From NCBI GenBank assembly GCA_002309805.1, contig DBYJ01000004.1:7925-71924 (forward strand): DNA of 64,000 nucleotides, given 5' to 3'. The notes under the pieces are model-generated. The model saw only the letters and a program-made list of their open reading frames with translations. It made no database searches and was not told the origin of the DNA. Positions 33,533 through 42,536 of the stretch are shown piece after piece. Both the position numbers and the translations under genes were made by a program. Numbering within the stretch: the first letter of the stretch is position 1; the number at the start of each line of letters is the position of its first letter. The DNA is from Bacteroidales bacterium UBA1189. Lineage in GTDB: Bacteria > Bacteroidota > Bacteroidia > Bacteroidales > Bacteroidaceae.

Positions 33533-36500
33533 ATGGATAGAATATCATTCAAGGAAAACGATATTAGCCAGAGACCGGCTATAGAGTTGTTACAGAAGTT
33601 AGGATATCAATATATCTCGCCAGATGAGGCTTTGACTATGCGAGGTGGCAAGACCTCTAATGTGCTGTTAGAAGAAGTACTGAGACGACAGTTGCGAGAA
33701 CTGAACTCCATTAGAATCGGTACGCATAAGGAGGCACGCTTCTCTGAACAAAACATTGAAAATGGTGTGATTGCCATGAGAAATGTACCTATGGAGGGTG
33801 GTTATCTCAGTGGCAATGAGGCGGTCTATAACATGCTGACATTGGGTAAGGCATTTGAGCAGAGCATCGATGGCGACAAGAAAAGTTTTACAATGCGATA
33901 TATTGACTGGGAACATTCAGAAAATAATGTCTATCATGTGACAGAGGAATTTGCTGTTACCCGTACTGGCTCGTCAGACACCTACCGCCCAGACATAGTA
34001 TTGTTTGTGAATGGTATTCCTTTGGTGATTATCGAATGTAAACGTCCAGACATTAAAGGGGCAGAGGAACAAGCCATATCCCAACATCTAAGGAATCAGA
34101 AAGACGATGGCATCAGGGGATTGTATGTCTATAGTTCTCTGCTGTTGGCAATAGGAAATAACTTTGGGAGTTATGGCACCACAGGCTCTGCTGCCAAGTT
34201 CTGGGGTAAGTGGCGTGAGATGCATATTAACAAAGATGAGGAATTAGAGTATAAAAAGTGTCTATTAGATATTGTCAATAAAGATAATGAAGAGATTCGT
34301 GCTACTACCCCACAGGATGAATATATCTATAATCTATGTCGTCCTGAGCGATTGTTGGAACTGACTTATCACTTTACATTGTTTGATGCAGGCATTAAGA
34401 AATTGGCCCGTTATCAACAGTACTTCACAGTAAAAGAAGTTGTTGAACGAGTGAAGCGCATAGATACAGGTAAGCGTAATGGTGGTGTGGTATGGCATAC
34501 ACAGGGTAGCGGAAAGTCGCTGACAATGGTCTTGCTGGCACAGAAAATTGCCACTGTCGTGCAGAATCCCCGTATTATTTTGGTGACAGACCGTACCGAC
34601 TTAGATGCCCAGATTACCAAGACATTCCGTAAATGTGGAAAGGATGTGGAAAACGCCACAACAGGAAAGATGTTAGTAGATCTATTGGAAAGCAATACTG
34701 ATTCTGTAATTACCACCATTATTAACAAATTTGCAACGGCCATCAAGAAAATCAAACAACCATTGGCTGACCCTAACATCTTTGTGCTGATTGATGAGGC
34801 ACATCGCAGCCAGTATAAGGAAATGGCGATACAGATGAATCGCGTGTTGCCTAATGCCTGTAAGATAGCCTTTACGGGTACGCCTCTTATGAAGAAAGAT
34901 AAGAATACAGCACTCACCTTTGGTGGAATCATCAAACCTGTCTATACTGTAAAGCAGGCTGTTGAAGACCGTGCTGTCGTACCTCTACTATATGAAGGCC
35001 GTATTGTACCGCAGTTTGTGACAGAGGGACCTATCGACAGTTTCTTTGAACGTGTTTGCGAAGATTTGACAGAAGAGCAATCTGTTGACCTCAAAAAGAA
35101 ATTCTCAAGAACGGACATCCTAAATCAGACAGAGCAACGTATCTATTCTATTGCCACAGATATTTCAGAACACTATGCAGATAATTGGAAAGGAACAGGA
35201 TTCAAAGCCATGTTGGTAACACCCAAGAAACGGGTTGCAATACTCTATAAAAAATATCTCGATGAGATTGGCAAAGTGTCATCTGAAGTTTTGATTACTG
35301 CTCCTGATGACAGGGAAGGCGAAGAAACGGCATACGGTGGAACTCCAGAAGAGGTGAAATCTTTCTGGAAACAGATGATGGATGAGCATGGCGCTCCTCA
35401 CAAGTATCAAGAGAATCTGATTTCTAGATTCAAAGGACAAGAAGCTCCAGAGATTATGATTGTCGTGGATAAACTGTTGACAGGATTTGACGAGTCAAAG
35501 GCAACCGTAATGTATCTTGATCGTCATCTATGTGGGCATACTTTGTTGCAAGCCGTAGCCCGTGTAAATCGCACATGCGAAGGTAAGGAGTACGGATATA
35601 TTATAGATTATTATGGTGTATTGGCAGAATTGGATGATGCTTTAGGCATCTATTCGGAATATGATGAAGAAGACAGAGATGTGTTCCGTGAGACTTTAGC
35701 ACCTGTTAGTGACAAAACTGCTGAATTGCCCCAAAAGAGTGCAGATTTGTGGGATATGTTCAAGACCATTCCTAACAAACGGGATTTAGAGGCATATGCT
35801 CAATCACTGCGAATGGAGGATCGCCGACATGAGTTTTATGACCGCTTGACAGCTTTTTCATCAGTGCTTCAACTGGCACTTTCTACCAAAGAATTCTATG
35901 AAAACACTGACGAGAAAAGCATCCAACGCTATAAGGATGATTTGAGGATGTTTGTCAAACTCCGTACTTCTGTCCAACTGCGCTATTCTGATGCCATTGA
36001 CTATAAGAAATACGAGGCACGAATAGAAAAACTCATCAATAGGCATGTGGTAAGCGATGAAACAAAAGTCATTACGCAATTAGTCAACATTTTCGACACG
36101 GAGAGTTTCCAGAAGGAGGTTGACAGCATCGTAGGAACAGCAGCAAAGGCCGATACCATTGCCTCGCGTACATCCAAATACATAAAAGAGAATATGGATT
36201 CAGACCCCGCTTTCTATAAGAAGTTCTCACAATTGATTAAGGAAACAATCGAAGCTTACGAGCAGGGACGTCTGAGCGACAATGAATATCTGAAAAGGAT
36301 GTTACAGCTTAAAGAAGATGTGCTAAATCACACGGATAGTGAATTACCTCACGAATTGGAGCATAATAATACAGCAAAGGCCTACTATGGCATAGCATTG
36401 GAAAACTACAAACGACTATTTTCTGAACAAAATGTGAAAGAGATGGCTCTTGCAACAGCAAAGGCTTTTGATGAGATTATTCGCAGAATAGTTATCGTAG

Positions 36501-36679
36501 ATAATGCTGTCATGGTAGATTGGCAACAAAAGAGCGATATTATCGGAAAAATGAAAATTGAGTTGGAAGACGAACTAATTGACAACATCAAACAAAAGAA
36601 CGAACTTGAATTATCATTCGATGACATGGATGTAATCATTGACAGTTGTGTAGATGTAGCAAAGATATGGATCAAATAA
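33533..36679 (+). CDS. hsdR: Type I restriction endonuclease/translocase subunit
   Basis: A 1048-aa HsdR of full length. The N-terminal nuclease has YRPDIVLFVNGIPLVIIECK (about 152-170), the PD-(D/E)xK site. The two RecA-like motor domains include the P-loop HTQGSGKS (about 323-329), ILVTDRTDLDAQI, DEAHRSQ (about 420) and TGTPL; VARVNRTCEGKEYGYIIDY is a late helicase motif. The helical C-terminal part (about 760-1040) contacts HsdM. It cuts foreign unmethylated DNA after translocation. The gene appears intact. Its stop overlaps the next gene's start (TAATG). Confidence 0.95.
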   Translation: MDRISFKENDISQRPAIELLQKLGYQYISPDEALTMRGGKTSNVLLEEVLRRQLRELNSIRIGTHKEARFSEQNIENGVIAMRNVPMEGGYLSGNEAVYNMLTLGKAFEQSIDGDKKSFTMRYIDWEHSENNVYHVTEEFAVTRTGSSDTYRPDIVLFVNGIPLVIIECKRPDIKGAEEQAISQHLRNQKDDGIRGLYVYSSLLLAIGNNFGSYGTTGSAAKFWGKWREMHINKDEELEYKKCLLDIVNKDNEEIRATTPQDEYIYNLCRPERLLELTYHFTLFDAGIKKLARYQQYFTVKEVVERVKRIDTGKRNGGVVWHTQGSGKSLTMVLLAQKIATVVQNPRIILVTDRTDLDAQITKTFRKCGKDVENATTGKMLVDLLESNTDSVITTIINKFATAIKKIKQPLADPNIFVLIDEAHRSQYKEMAIQMNRVLPNACKIAFTGTPLMKKDKNTALTFGGIIKPVYTVKQAVEDRAVVPLLYEGRIVPQFVTEGPIDSFFERVCEDLTEEQSVDLKKKFSRTDILNQTEQRIYSIATDISEHYADNWKGTGFKAMLVTPKKRVAILYKKYLDEIGKVSSEVLITAPDDREGEETAYGGTPEEVKSFWKQMMDEHGAPHKYQENLISRFKGQEAPEIMIVVDKLLTGFDESKATVMYLDRHLCGHTLLQAVARVNRTCEGKEYGYIIDYYGVLAELDDALGIYSEYDEEDRDVFRETLAPVSDKTAELPQKSADLWDMFKTIPNKRDLEAYAQSLRMEDRRHEFYDRLTAFSSVLQLALSTKEFYENTDEKSIQRYKDDLRMFVKLRTSVQLRYSDAIDYKKYEARIEKLINRHVVSDETKVITQLVNIFDTESFQKEVDSIVGTAAKADTIASRTSKYIKENMDSDPAFYKKFSQLIKETIEAYEQGRLSDNEYLKRMLQLKEDVLNHTDSELPHELEHNNTAKAYYGIALENYKRLFSEQNVKEMALATAKAFDEIIRRIVIVDNAVMVDWQQKSDIIGKMKIELEDELIDNIKQKNELELSFDDMDVIIDSCVDVAKIWIK

Positions 36680-37374
36680 TGCATGACAACATTCAATACG
36701 GAGCAACTGTCATAAATTATGACATTGAGTTTCTGAAAAGAAAGACACTGAGCATCTGTGTTAATCCAAATGGTACTATCCGCCTGAAAGCGCCCGAAGA
36801 TGCCACATTGGAGCAGATCCAACAGAAAGTACATAAACGAGCCCGCTGGATACTACGACAGAAACGGTATTTTGAATCATTTGGCCCGCGTACAACCCAA
36901 CGCCAGTATATCAGTGGAGAATCACACCTTTATCTGGGACGTCAGTATATGTTGAGGGTAAAAGAGAGTACCGTCAATGCTGTCTACTATCAAAACAATA
37001 TCATTGAAATAGAATGTTTGCATAAAAAAGATGCTGGCGTGCTTTTACAGACTTGGTATCGTCAACGAGCTATAACCAAATTTCTGGAGTATGCAAAACC
37101 AATCATTGAACAGTTCTCTGCCTATGGCGTGAAACCAAAATCTCTTTCCATTAAGAAAATGGACAAACGCTGGGGATATTGTACTGCGGATGGTCATATT
37201 ACATTGAATCCACGACTGATCTGTGCCCCGAAATGTTGTATCGAATATGTGATTACCCACGAGATGTGTCACCTTATTTATAGAAATCACAACAAGGATT
37301 TTTATGCATTACTTACGAAAGAGATGCCACATTGGGAGAAATGGAAAAATAAATTGGAAAGAATCATGATGTAG
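36679..37374 (+). CDS. YgjP-like M48 metallopeptidase (DUF45)
   Basis: A 231-aa protein of the YgjP/WLM family. Features: IEFLKRKTLSICVNPNG at the start, a conserved GYCTADGHITLNPRL, then the zinc site ITHEMCHLIYRNHNKDFYALL (HEMCH near 193-197, HNKDF beyond). ATG 36679 is chosen because it overlaps the hsdR stop as TAATG; starts at 36646 and 36667 are also possible and lie inside hsdR. YgjP proteins are regular last genes of type I R-M operons, where they may process or control the restriction subunit; that role is inferred. It closes the operon, with no clear terminator before the next gene. Confidence 0.88.
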   Translation: MHDNIQYGATVINYDIEFLKRKTLSICVNPNGTIRLKAPEDATLEQIQQKVHKRARWILRQKRYFESFGPRTTQRQYISGESHLYLGRQYMLRVKESTVNAVYYQNNIIEIECLHKKDAGVLLQTWYRQRAITKFLEYAKPIIEQFSAYGVKPKSLSIKKMDKRWGYCTADGHITLNPRLICAPKCCIEYVITHEMCHLIYRNHNKDFYALLTKEMPHWEKWKNKLERIMM

Positions 37375-37433
37375 ATTGAAAAGCAATTCATTTAATATTA
37401 CTATTATCTTTTAATCATAAAACAGAAGAAAAT

Positions 37434-39809
37434 ATGAAAAAAATCTTTGCTCTTACCCTCCTTCTGCTCTTAGTCACTTCGATGGGAGCGCAAGACAGGC
37501 TCTATGCCGACGAGTTTCCCCTGGGCGATGTGACACTTCTTGACGGACCTCTGAAGAGGGCGCAGGACTTGAATGTCGAAACCCTATTGAAATATGATTG
37601 CGACCGGCTTCTTGCCCCCTATCGGAAGGAGGCAGGACTGACACCCAAGGCCAAGGCCTATCCCAACTGGGACGGGCTCGACGGGCATGTGGGAGGACAC
37701 TACCTGACGGCTATGGCCATGAATGCAGCTACGGGCAACGAGGAGTGCCGCCAGCGTATGGAGTATATTATCAACGAATTGCAGGAGTGTGCCGAGGCTA
37801 ATGCCAGGAATCATCCCGAATGGGGCAAGGGCTATGTGGGAGGCATGCCTAACAGCGAAGGGATATGGTCCACTTTCAAGAAAGGTGACTTTGGGGTTTA
37901 CTTCGGTTCATGGGCTCCCTTCTATAACCTTCATAAGATGTTTGCGGGACTGCGCGACGTATGGGTCTATTGTGGTAATGAACAGGCTAAGAACCTTTTC
38001 CTCGGCTTCTGCGATTGGGCGATTGACCTGACGGCAGGACTTTCCAACGAGCAGATGGAGCGTATGCTGGGTAATGAACATGGGGGCATGAACGAGGTGC
38101 TGGCGGATGCCTACGCCATCACAGGAGATAAGAAGTATCTGGATGTGGCGCGTCGGTTCTCACACCGCAGGCTGCTCATCCCCATGCTACAGCGTCAGGA
38201 CTGCCTCGACAACATGCATGCCAATACGCAGGTGCCGAAGGTGGTAGGCTTTGAGCGTATCTCTGAATTGAGTGGCGATGAGACCTATCATCTTGCAAGT
38301 GCCTATTTCTGGGATGTCGTGACAGGTGAACGTTCGCTGGCGTTTGGAGGCAACAGCCGGCGTGAACATTTCCCCAGCAAGGAGGCCTGCATAGACTTCA
38401 TCAACGATATTGACGGCCCAGAGAGCTGTAACACCAACAACATGCTCAAACTGACGGAATTTCTGCACCGTCGTAACCCAGAGGCGCGTTTTGCCGACTT
38501 CTATGAACTGGCTATGTTCAACCATATCCTCTCCACCCAGCATCCTGAACACGGGGGCTATGTCTATTTCACCCCAGCCCGTCCGCGTCACTACCGCAAC
38601 TACTCCGCCCCCAACGAGGCGATGTGGTGCTGTGTCGGCACAGGTATGGAGAATCACGGCAAATACGGACAATTCATCTATACGAAGAGGGCCGAGAGCC
38701 TGTTCGTGAACCTCTTTGTCGCCTCGGAACTGAATTGGAAGGAGAAGGGCATCCGCCTTGTGCAGGAAACGGATTTCCCCTATAGCGAGACAAGCAAGAT
38801 CAGGATTACGCAGAGCAAAGGACAGTTTGAGCTGCTTGTGCGCTATCCGGGCTGGGTAAAGCCTGGCGATTTCTCTGTAAAAGTCAACGGAATACCCGTT
38901 GCCCTGGCTACGGGACCTTCATCCTACGTCTCCATCAACCGCAAGTGGAAGAAGGGGGATGTGGTGGACATCAGCTTCCCCATGCACAACAGCATCAAGT
39001 ACCTGCCTAATGTGCCTAAATATATTGCCCTCATGCACGGCCCTATCCTCCTTGGCATGAAAACCGGCACGGAGGATTTGGCACATCTTATTGCCGACGA
39101 CAGCCGCTTCGGACAATATGCCAGCGGCAGGAAGCTGCCTGTCAACGAGGCGCCTATCCTTATTAACGACAACATCGAATCTATCGCAGACCAGCTGCAG
39201 CCCATACCTGGCAAACCGCTCCACTTTACCCTTACCACCAAGATGGAGAATGCCATACGGAACGAACTGCAGCCCTTCTTTGAGATTCACGATTCACGCT
39301 ACATGATGTATTGGCTGGCACTCTCGGAATCCAATTATCAGGAGTATCTGAATGGTCTGGCCAAGGCAGAGCAGGAACGTCAGGCATTAGAGGCAAAGAC
39401 CATCGATAAGGTACAGCCTGGAGAGCAGCAGCCTGAAACAGACCATCAGATGGAAACAGACCGTTCCAACATGGGCAGTTCAAACGATGTGCATTACCGC
39501 GATGCCAACGACGGACATTTCTTCAGCTACCTGATGCAGACGAAAGGCTTGACGGAACTCAGCCTTCGGCTCAAGTACTGGGGCGTGGGCGAATGGAAGA
39601 CGCACGAGTTTGACATATTTGTGGATGATACGCTCATACAATCCATCAACAATACCGGCAAATACCGTATCTCAGAGTTCAAGTACGAGACCTATCCCAT
39701 CCCAGCCGAGCTGCTCAAAGGGAAGACGCAAGTGCGTGTGAAGTTCGTAGCCAAGCCGCGTAAGCAGATAGGAGAAATTTATGAGGTAAGGCTCATGAAG
39801 AATGAATAA
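37434..39809 (+). CDS. Beta-L-arabinofuranosidase, GH127 family
   Basis: A 791-aa exported enzyme (signal MKKIFALTLLLLLVTSMGAQ). The catalytic domain (about 25-540) has DCDRLLAPYRKEAGL, GHVGGHYLTAMAMN, PESCNTNNMLKLT (about 328-340) and MWCCVGTGMENHGKY (about 396-410). GH127 enzymes bind zinc through Glu and Cys residues and use one Cys of the CC pair as nucleophile; both sites are present. C-terminal beta domains follow (about 545-790). It would remove beta-linked L-arabinofuranose from plant glycans. It follows the R-M operon by 59 bp on the same strand but is unrelated in function, and its higher GC marks the return to the chromosomal background. Confidence 0.9.
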   Translation: MKKIFALTLLLLLVTSMGAQDRLYADEFPLGDVTLLDGPLKRAQDLNVETLLKYDCDRLLAPYRKEAGLTPKAKAYPNWDGLDGHVGGHYLTAMAMNAATGNEECRQRMEYIINELQECAEANARNHPEWGKGYVGGMPNSEGIWSTFKKGDFGVYFGSWAPFYNLHKMFAGLRDVWVYCGNEQAKNLFLGFCDWAIDLTAGLSNEQMERMLGNEHGGMNEVLADAYAITGDKKYLDVARRFSHRRLLIPMLQRQDCLDNMHANTQVPKVVGFERISELSGDETYHLASAYFWDVVTGERSLAFGGNSRREHFPSKEACIDFINDIDGPESCNTNNMLKLTEFLHRRNPEARFADFYELAMFNHILSTQHPEHGGYVYFTPARPRHYRNYSAPNEAMWCCVGTGMENHGKYGQFIYTKRAESLFVNLFVASELNWKEKGIRLVQETDFPYSETSKIRITQSKGQFELLVRYPGWVKPGDFSVKVNGIPVALATGPSSYVSINRKWKKGDVVDISFPMHNSIKYLPNVPKYIALMHGPILLGMKTGTEDLAHLIADDSRFGQYASGRKLPVNEAPILINDNIESIADQLQPIPGKPLHFTLTTKMENAIRNELQPFFEIHDSRYMMYWLALSESNYQEYLNGLAKAEQERQALEAKTIDKVQPGEQQPETDHQMETDRSNMGSSNDVHYRDANDGHFFSYLMQTKGLTELSLRLKYWGVGEWKTHEFDIFVDDTLIQSINNTGKYRISEFKYETYPIPAELLKGKTQVRVKFVAKPRKQIGEIYEVRLMKNE

Positions 39810-39811
39810 GG

Positions 39812-39846
39812 AAAAAGGGGGCTATCAAATAGTCCCCTTTCTTTTC
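39812..39846. terminator. Bidirectional terminator between GH127 and pyrH
   Basis: Stem AAAGGGGGCTAT/ATAGTCCCCTTT (one G-U pair) with loop CAA, A-rich on the left and TTTCTTTTC on the right. It can serve both converging genes. Confidence 0.8.
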
Positions 39847-39863
39847 GTAACCTTAAAGTCAAC

Positions 39864-40571
39864 TTAATTGTGTACAAGAGTGCCGATAGGCTCGCCGCCG
39901 ATGACCTTGCGCAGGTTGCCCACGACGTCCATGTTGAAGACGTAGATGGGCATGTTGTTGTCCTGACACATGCAAATGGCCGAGAGATCCATCACCTTCA
40001 ACCCACGTGACAACACTTCCTTATAGGATATATCCGTGAACTTCGTGGCGGTGGGGTCTTTCTCGGGGTCGGCGGTATAGACGCCATCGACGCGAGTACC
40101 CTTGAACATGACGTCGGCCTCAATCTCGATAGCGCGAAGCGATGAACCTGTGTCGGTGGTGAAATAAGGATTGCCCGTACCGGCGCTAAAGATGGCAACT
40201 TCGCCACGTTCGAGAGCATCAATAGCCTTCCACTTCGTATAGAATTCACCGATGGGTTCCATGCGGATAGCAGTAAGGACGCGTGTGGGGACGCCTACGG
40301 CTGTGAGGGCGCTGCTGAGGGCGAGGCTGTTAATGACAGTAGCCAGCATACCCATCTGATCGCCCTTGACGCGGTCAAAGCCTTTTCCAGCACCTGTAAG
40401 GCCGCGGAAAATGTTGCCTCCGCCTATGACGATGCCAATTTGCACGCCGAGGTCGTGGATTTCCTTGATTTGTTGGGCATACTCAGCCAAACGCTTCTCG
40501 TCGATGCCGTAACGTTGTTCACCCATCAGGCTTTCGCCGCTGAGTTTGAGGAGGATTCTGTGGAATTGCAT
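39864..40571 (-). CDS. pyrH: UMP kinase
   Basis: A 235-aa cytoplasmic enzyme that converts UMP to UDP with ATP and is essential for pyrimidine nucleotide supply. The N-terminal HRILLKLSGESLMG and GIVIGGGNIFRG are the amino-acid-kinase signatures; GTGNPYFTTDTGSSLRAIEI and VDGVYTADPEKDP match bacterial PyrH closely. Length is normal and the start at 40571 (MQFHRILLK) is clear. It is transcribed toward the terminator at 39812-39846. Upstream it is separated from ung by the palindromic element at 40591-40674. Confidence 0.95.
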   Translation of the reverse strand: MQFHRILLKLSGESLMGEQRYGIDEKRLAEYAQQIKEIHDLGVQIGIVIGGGNIFRGLTGAGKGFDRVKGDQMGMLATVINSLALSSALTAVGVPTRVLTAIRMEPIGEFYTKWKAIDALERGEVAIFSAGTGNPYFTTDTGSSLRAIEIEADVMFKGTRVDGVYTADPEKDPTATKFTDISYKEVLSRGLKVMDLSAICMCQDNNMPIYVFNMDVVGNLRKVIGGEPIGTLVHN

Positions 40572-40590
40572 GATTAGAAATAAATAAAAT

Positions 40591-40674
40591 TTATAGTTAA
40601 GAGTTAAGAATTAAAAGAAATAGCTTTGTTTTTGGAAACAGCATACAGGACATTTTTCCTTAACTTTTTAATTA
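40591..40674. repeat. Palindromic element with GTTAAGAGTTAAG arms and conserved core (copy B)
   Basis: Left arm TATAGTTAAGAGTTAAGAA, right arm CCTTAACTTTTTAATTA (partly inverse). The core 40618-40656 (AAATAGCTTTGTTTTTGG to GCATACAGGACATTTT) matches the core of the element at 12591-12692 in about three quarters of positions. The right arm ends in the stop codon of ung. Confidence 0.75.
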
Positions 40675-41334
40675 CCATTGTATCGGGGTTTGGCCGTGCT
40701 GTATAAGATAGGCATTAGCCGTGCTGAAATGATGATTGCCAAAGAAGCCTGCGTGAGCGCTCAGAGGGGAGGGGTGCACGCTGGTGAGAACAAGATGGCG
40801 CGTACGGTCGATTATGGCACCCTTGCGCTGGGCGTAAGAACCCCAGAGGATGAAGACGAGGTGGTCACGCCGTACGTTCAGTTCACGGATGACGGCATCG
40901 GTGAATTCCTCCCAGCCTTGCCGTTGGTGCGAGGCTGCAGCATGAGCACGAACAGTAAGGGTGGCATTGAGCAACAGCACACCTTGATCGGCCCAGCGGG
41001 TAAGGTCACCATTAGGAGGTGGAGGGGTACCGAGGTCGTTCTGAATCTCCTTGAATATGTTAACCAACGAGGGAGGCATGGGGGTCGTAGGACTGACGGA
41101 AAAGCACATGCCGTTGGCTTGCCCAGGCTCATGATAGGGATCTTGTCCAATGATGACGACTTTCACCTTGTCGAAGGGGCAATGGTCGAAGGCATTGAAA
41201 ATGAGCCTTGCGGGTGGATAGCAGGTGCCACGAGCATACTCCTGACGAACAAACGAAGTCAGCCGCTCGAATTCCGGCTTGTCAAACTCAGGCTGCAGGA
41301 CCGCCTTCCAACTCTCGTCTATACGAACGTTCAT
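40672..41334 (-). CDS. ung: Uracil-DNA glycosylase
   Basis: A 220-aa family 1 UDG that removes uracil from DNA in base-excision repair. The catalytic motif VVIIGQDPYHEPGQANG holds the Asp, and LTSVHPSPLSAHAGFFGN the His loop; LLLNATLTVRAH is also conserved. ATG 41334 is chosen because it overlaps the asnA stop as ATGA and gives MNVRIDESWK, a normal start; nine codons upstream add nothing. It forms a two-gene unit with asnA. Its TAA stop is the first triplet of a palindromic element. Confidence 0.95.
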   Translation of the reverse strand: MNVRIDESWKAVLQPEFDKPEFERLTSFVRQEYARGTCYPPARLIFNAFDHCPFDKVKVVIIGQDPYHEPGQANGMCFSVSPTTPMPPSLVNIFKEIQNDLGTPPPPNGDLTRWADQGVLLLNATLTVRAHAAASHQRQGWEEFTDAVIRELNVRRDHLVFILWGSYAQRKGAIIDRTRHLVLTSVHPSPLSAHAGFFGNHHFSTANAYLIQHGQTPIQW

Positions 41335-42368
41335 ATCAATGGTATTCCTGCGGCTGTGCAATGGTTGACCATCTCCTGCGGCCAGATAGAGGCCTGGATT
41401 TCGCCAATGTGGGCCTTCTTGAGCAGCAGCATGCAGAGGCGGCTTTGCCCAATACCGCCACCCACGCTTAAGGGAAGTTCACCAGCCAGCAGGCGGCGAT
41501 GGAAATAAAGCTCTTTACGCTCCTCCGCATGGCAGAGGGCAAGTTGGCGCAGCATCGATTCTTTATCAACACGGATACCCATCGATGAAAGCTCAAACGA
41601 ACGGCCGAGAATATTGTTCCACACGATGATATCGCCATTCAATCCGCAGTAGCCGTCGCTATTCGGCGTACTCCAGTCGTCGTAGTCGGGGGCACGGAGG
41701 TCGTGAGGCTGCCCATCCGAGAGCTGACCGCCGATGCCAATAATGAACACGGCGCCATACTCGCGTGCAATAGCGTGCTCGCGTTCCTTTGCGGACAGAT
41801 TAGGATAGCGCTGCAGTAGTTCCTCGCTGTGAATGAAATGGATTTCCTCGGGCAGCGATGGGGTGAGTTGGGGATAGACTTCGCTGATCATATATTCTGT
41901 GCGCAACATGGCAGCATAGATGCGGCGGACTATACGCTTCAGGTAGTCCAGCGAGCGGTCCTCAGGACGGATAACGCGCTCCCAGTCCCATTGATCGACG
42001 TAGAGGCTATGGAGGTTGCCCAGTTCCTCGTCGGCGCGGATGGCATTCATGTCGGTATAGATACCGTAGCCTGGCTGGACAGCATATTCAGCCAGCGTCA
42101 GTCGTTTCCACTTTGCTAACGAATGTACCACCTCGGCACGGGCGTCGCCCATATCCTTAATGGGGAACGAGACGGCACGCTCCACGCCGTTCAGGTCATC
42201 GTTGATTCCAAGGCCCTTAAGCACGAACAACGGAGCCGTCACGCGTCGCAGGCGAAGTTCGGTACTCAGGTTCTGTTGGAAGAAATCTTTTATTTGTTTT
42301 ATGCCCTGTTCGGTCTGCTTCGGGTTGAGCAGCGGGCGGTAATTTGGGGGAGTAATCAGGTAGCTCAC
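41331..42368 (-). CDS. asnA: Aspartate-ammonia ligase
   Basis: A 345-aa ammonia-dependent asparagine synthetase, related to class II aminoacyl-tRNA synthetases. Conserved blocks: LRLRRVTAPLFVLKGLGIND, ERAVSFPIKDM, VQPGYGIYTDMNAIRADE, YVDQWDWERV and GGGIGQSRLCMLLLKKAHIG near the end. Length is typical (about 330-345). It makes asparagine from aspartate, ATP and ammonium. It has a strong promoter 25 bp upstream and overlaps ung by 4 bp, so the two are co-transcribed; this pairing with DNA repair looks incidental. Confidence 0.95.
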   Translation of the reverse strand: MSYLITPPNYRPLLNPKQTEQGIKQIKDFFQQNLSTELRLRRVTAPLFVLKGLGINDDLNGVERAVSFPIKDMGDARAEVVHSLAKWKRLTLAEYAVQPGYGIYTDMNAIRADEELGNLHSLYVDQWDWERVIRPEDRSLDYLKRIVRRIYAAMLRTEYMISEVYPQLTPSLPEEIHFIHSEELLQRYPNLSAKEREHAIAREYGAVFIIGIGGQLSDGQPHDLRAPDYDDWSTPNSDGYCGLNGDIIVWNNILGRSFELSSMGIRVDKESMLRQLALCHAEERKELYFHRRLLAGELPLSVGGGIGQSRLCMLLLKKAHIGEIQASIWPQEMVNHCTAAGIPLI

Positions 42369-42392
42369 GTAAATGTAGAATTATATCGGGCT

Positions 42393-42423
42393 CAAAGGTA
42401 CACCTTTATTCTGTAACGGCAAA
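42393..42423 (-). promoter_or_regulatory. Promoter of asnA-ung
   Basis: On the minus strand TTTG (42420-42423), 19-bp spacer, TACCTTTG (42393-42400). The asnA start codon is 24 bp downstream. Confidence 0.75.
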
Positions 42424-42486
42424 AGCTTTCCCCCAAAAAGACACAAAAAAGCATTTTTTGCCTACTACTGCAAGTTATTAAAAACA

Positions 42487-42519
42487 CAACGCAGCGCCAT
42501 ATTGTATGACGCTGCGTTG
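42487..42519 (-). terminator. Terminator of the acyl-CoA synthetase gene
   Basis: CAACGCAGCG ... CGCTGCGTTG, a 10-bp perfect stem extended by CATA/TATG pairing inside, 17 bp past the stop codon, followed on the minus strand by GTGTTTTTAAT. Confidence 0.8.
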
Positions 42520-42536
42520 AAGGGGGAATAGTTAGC

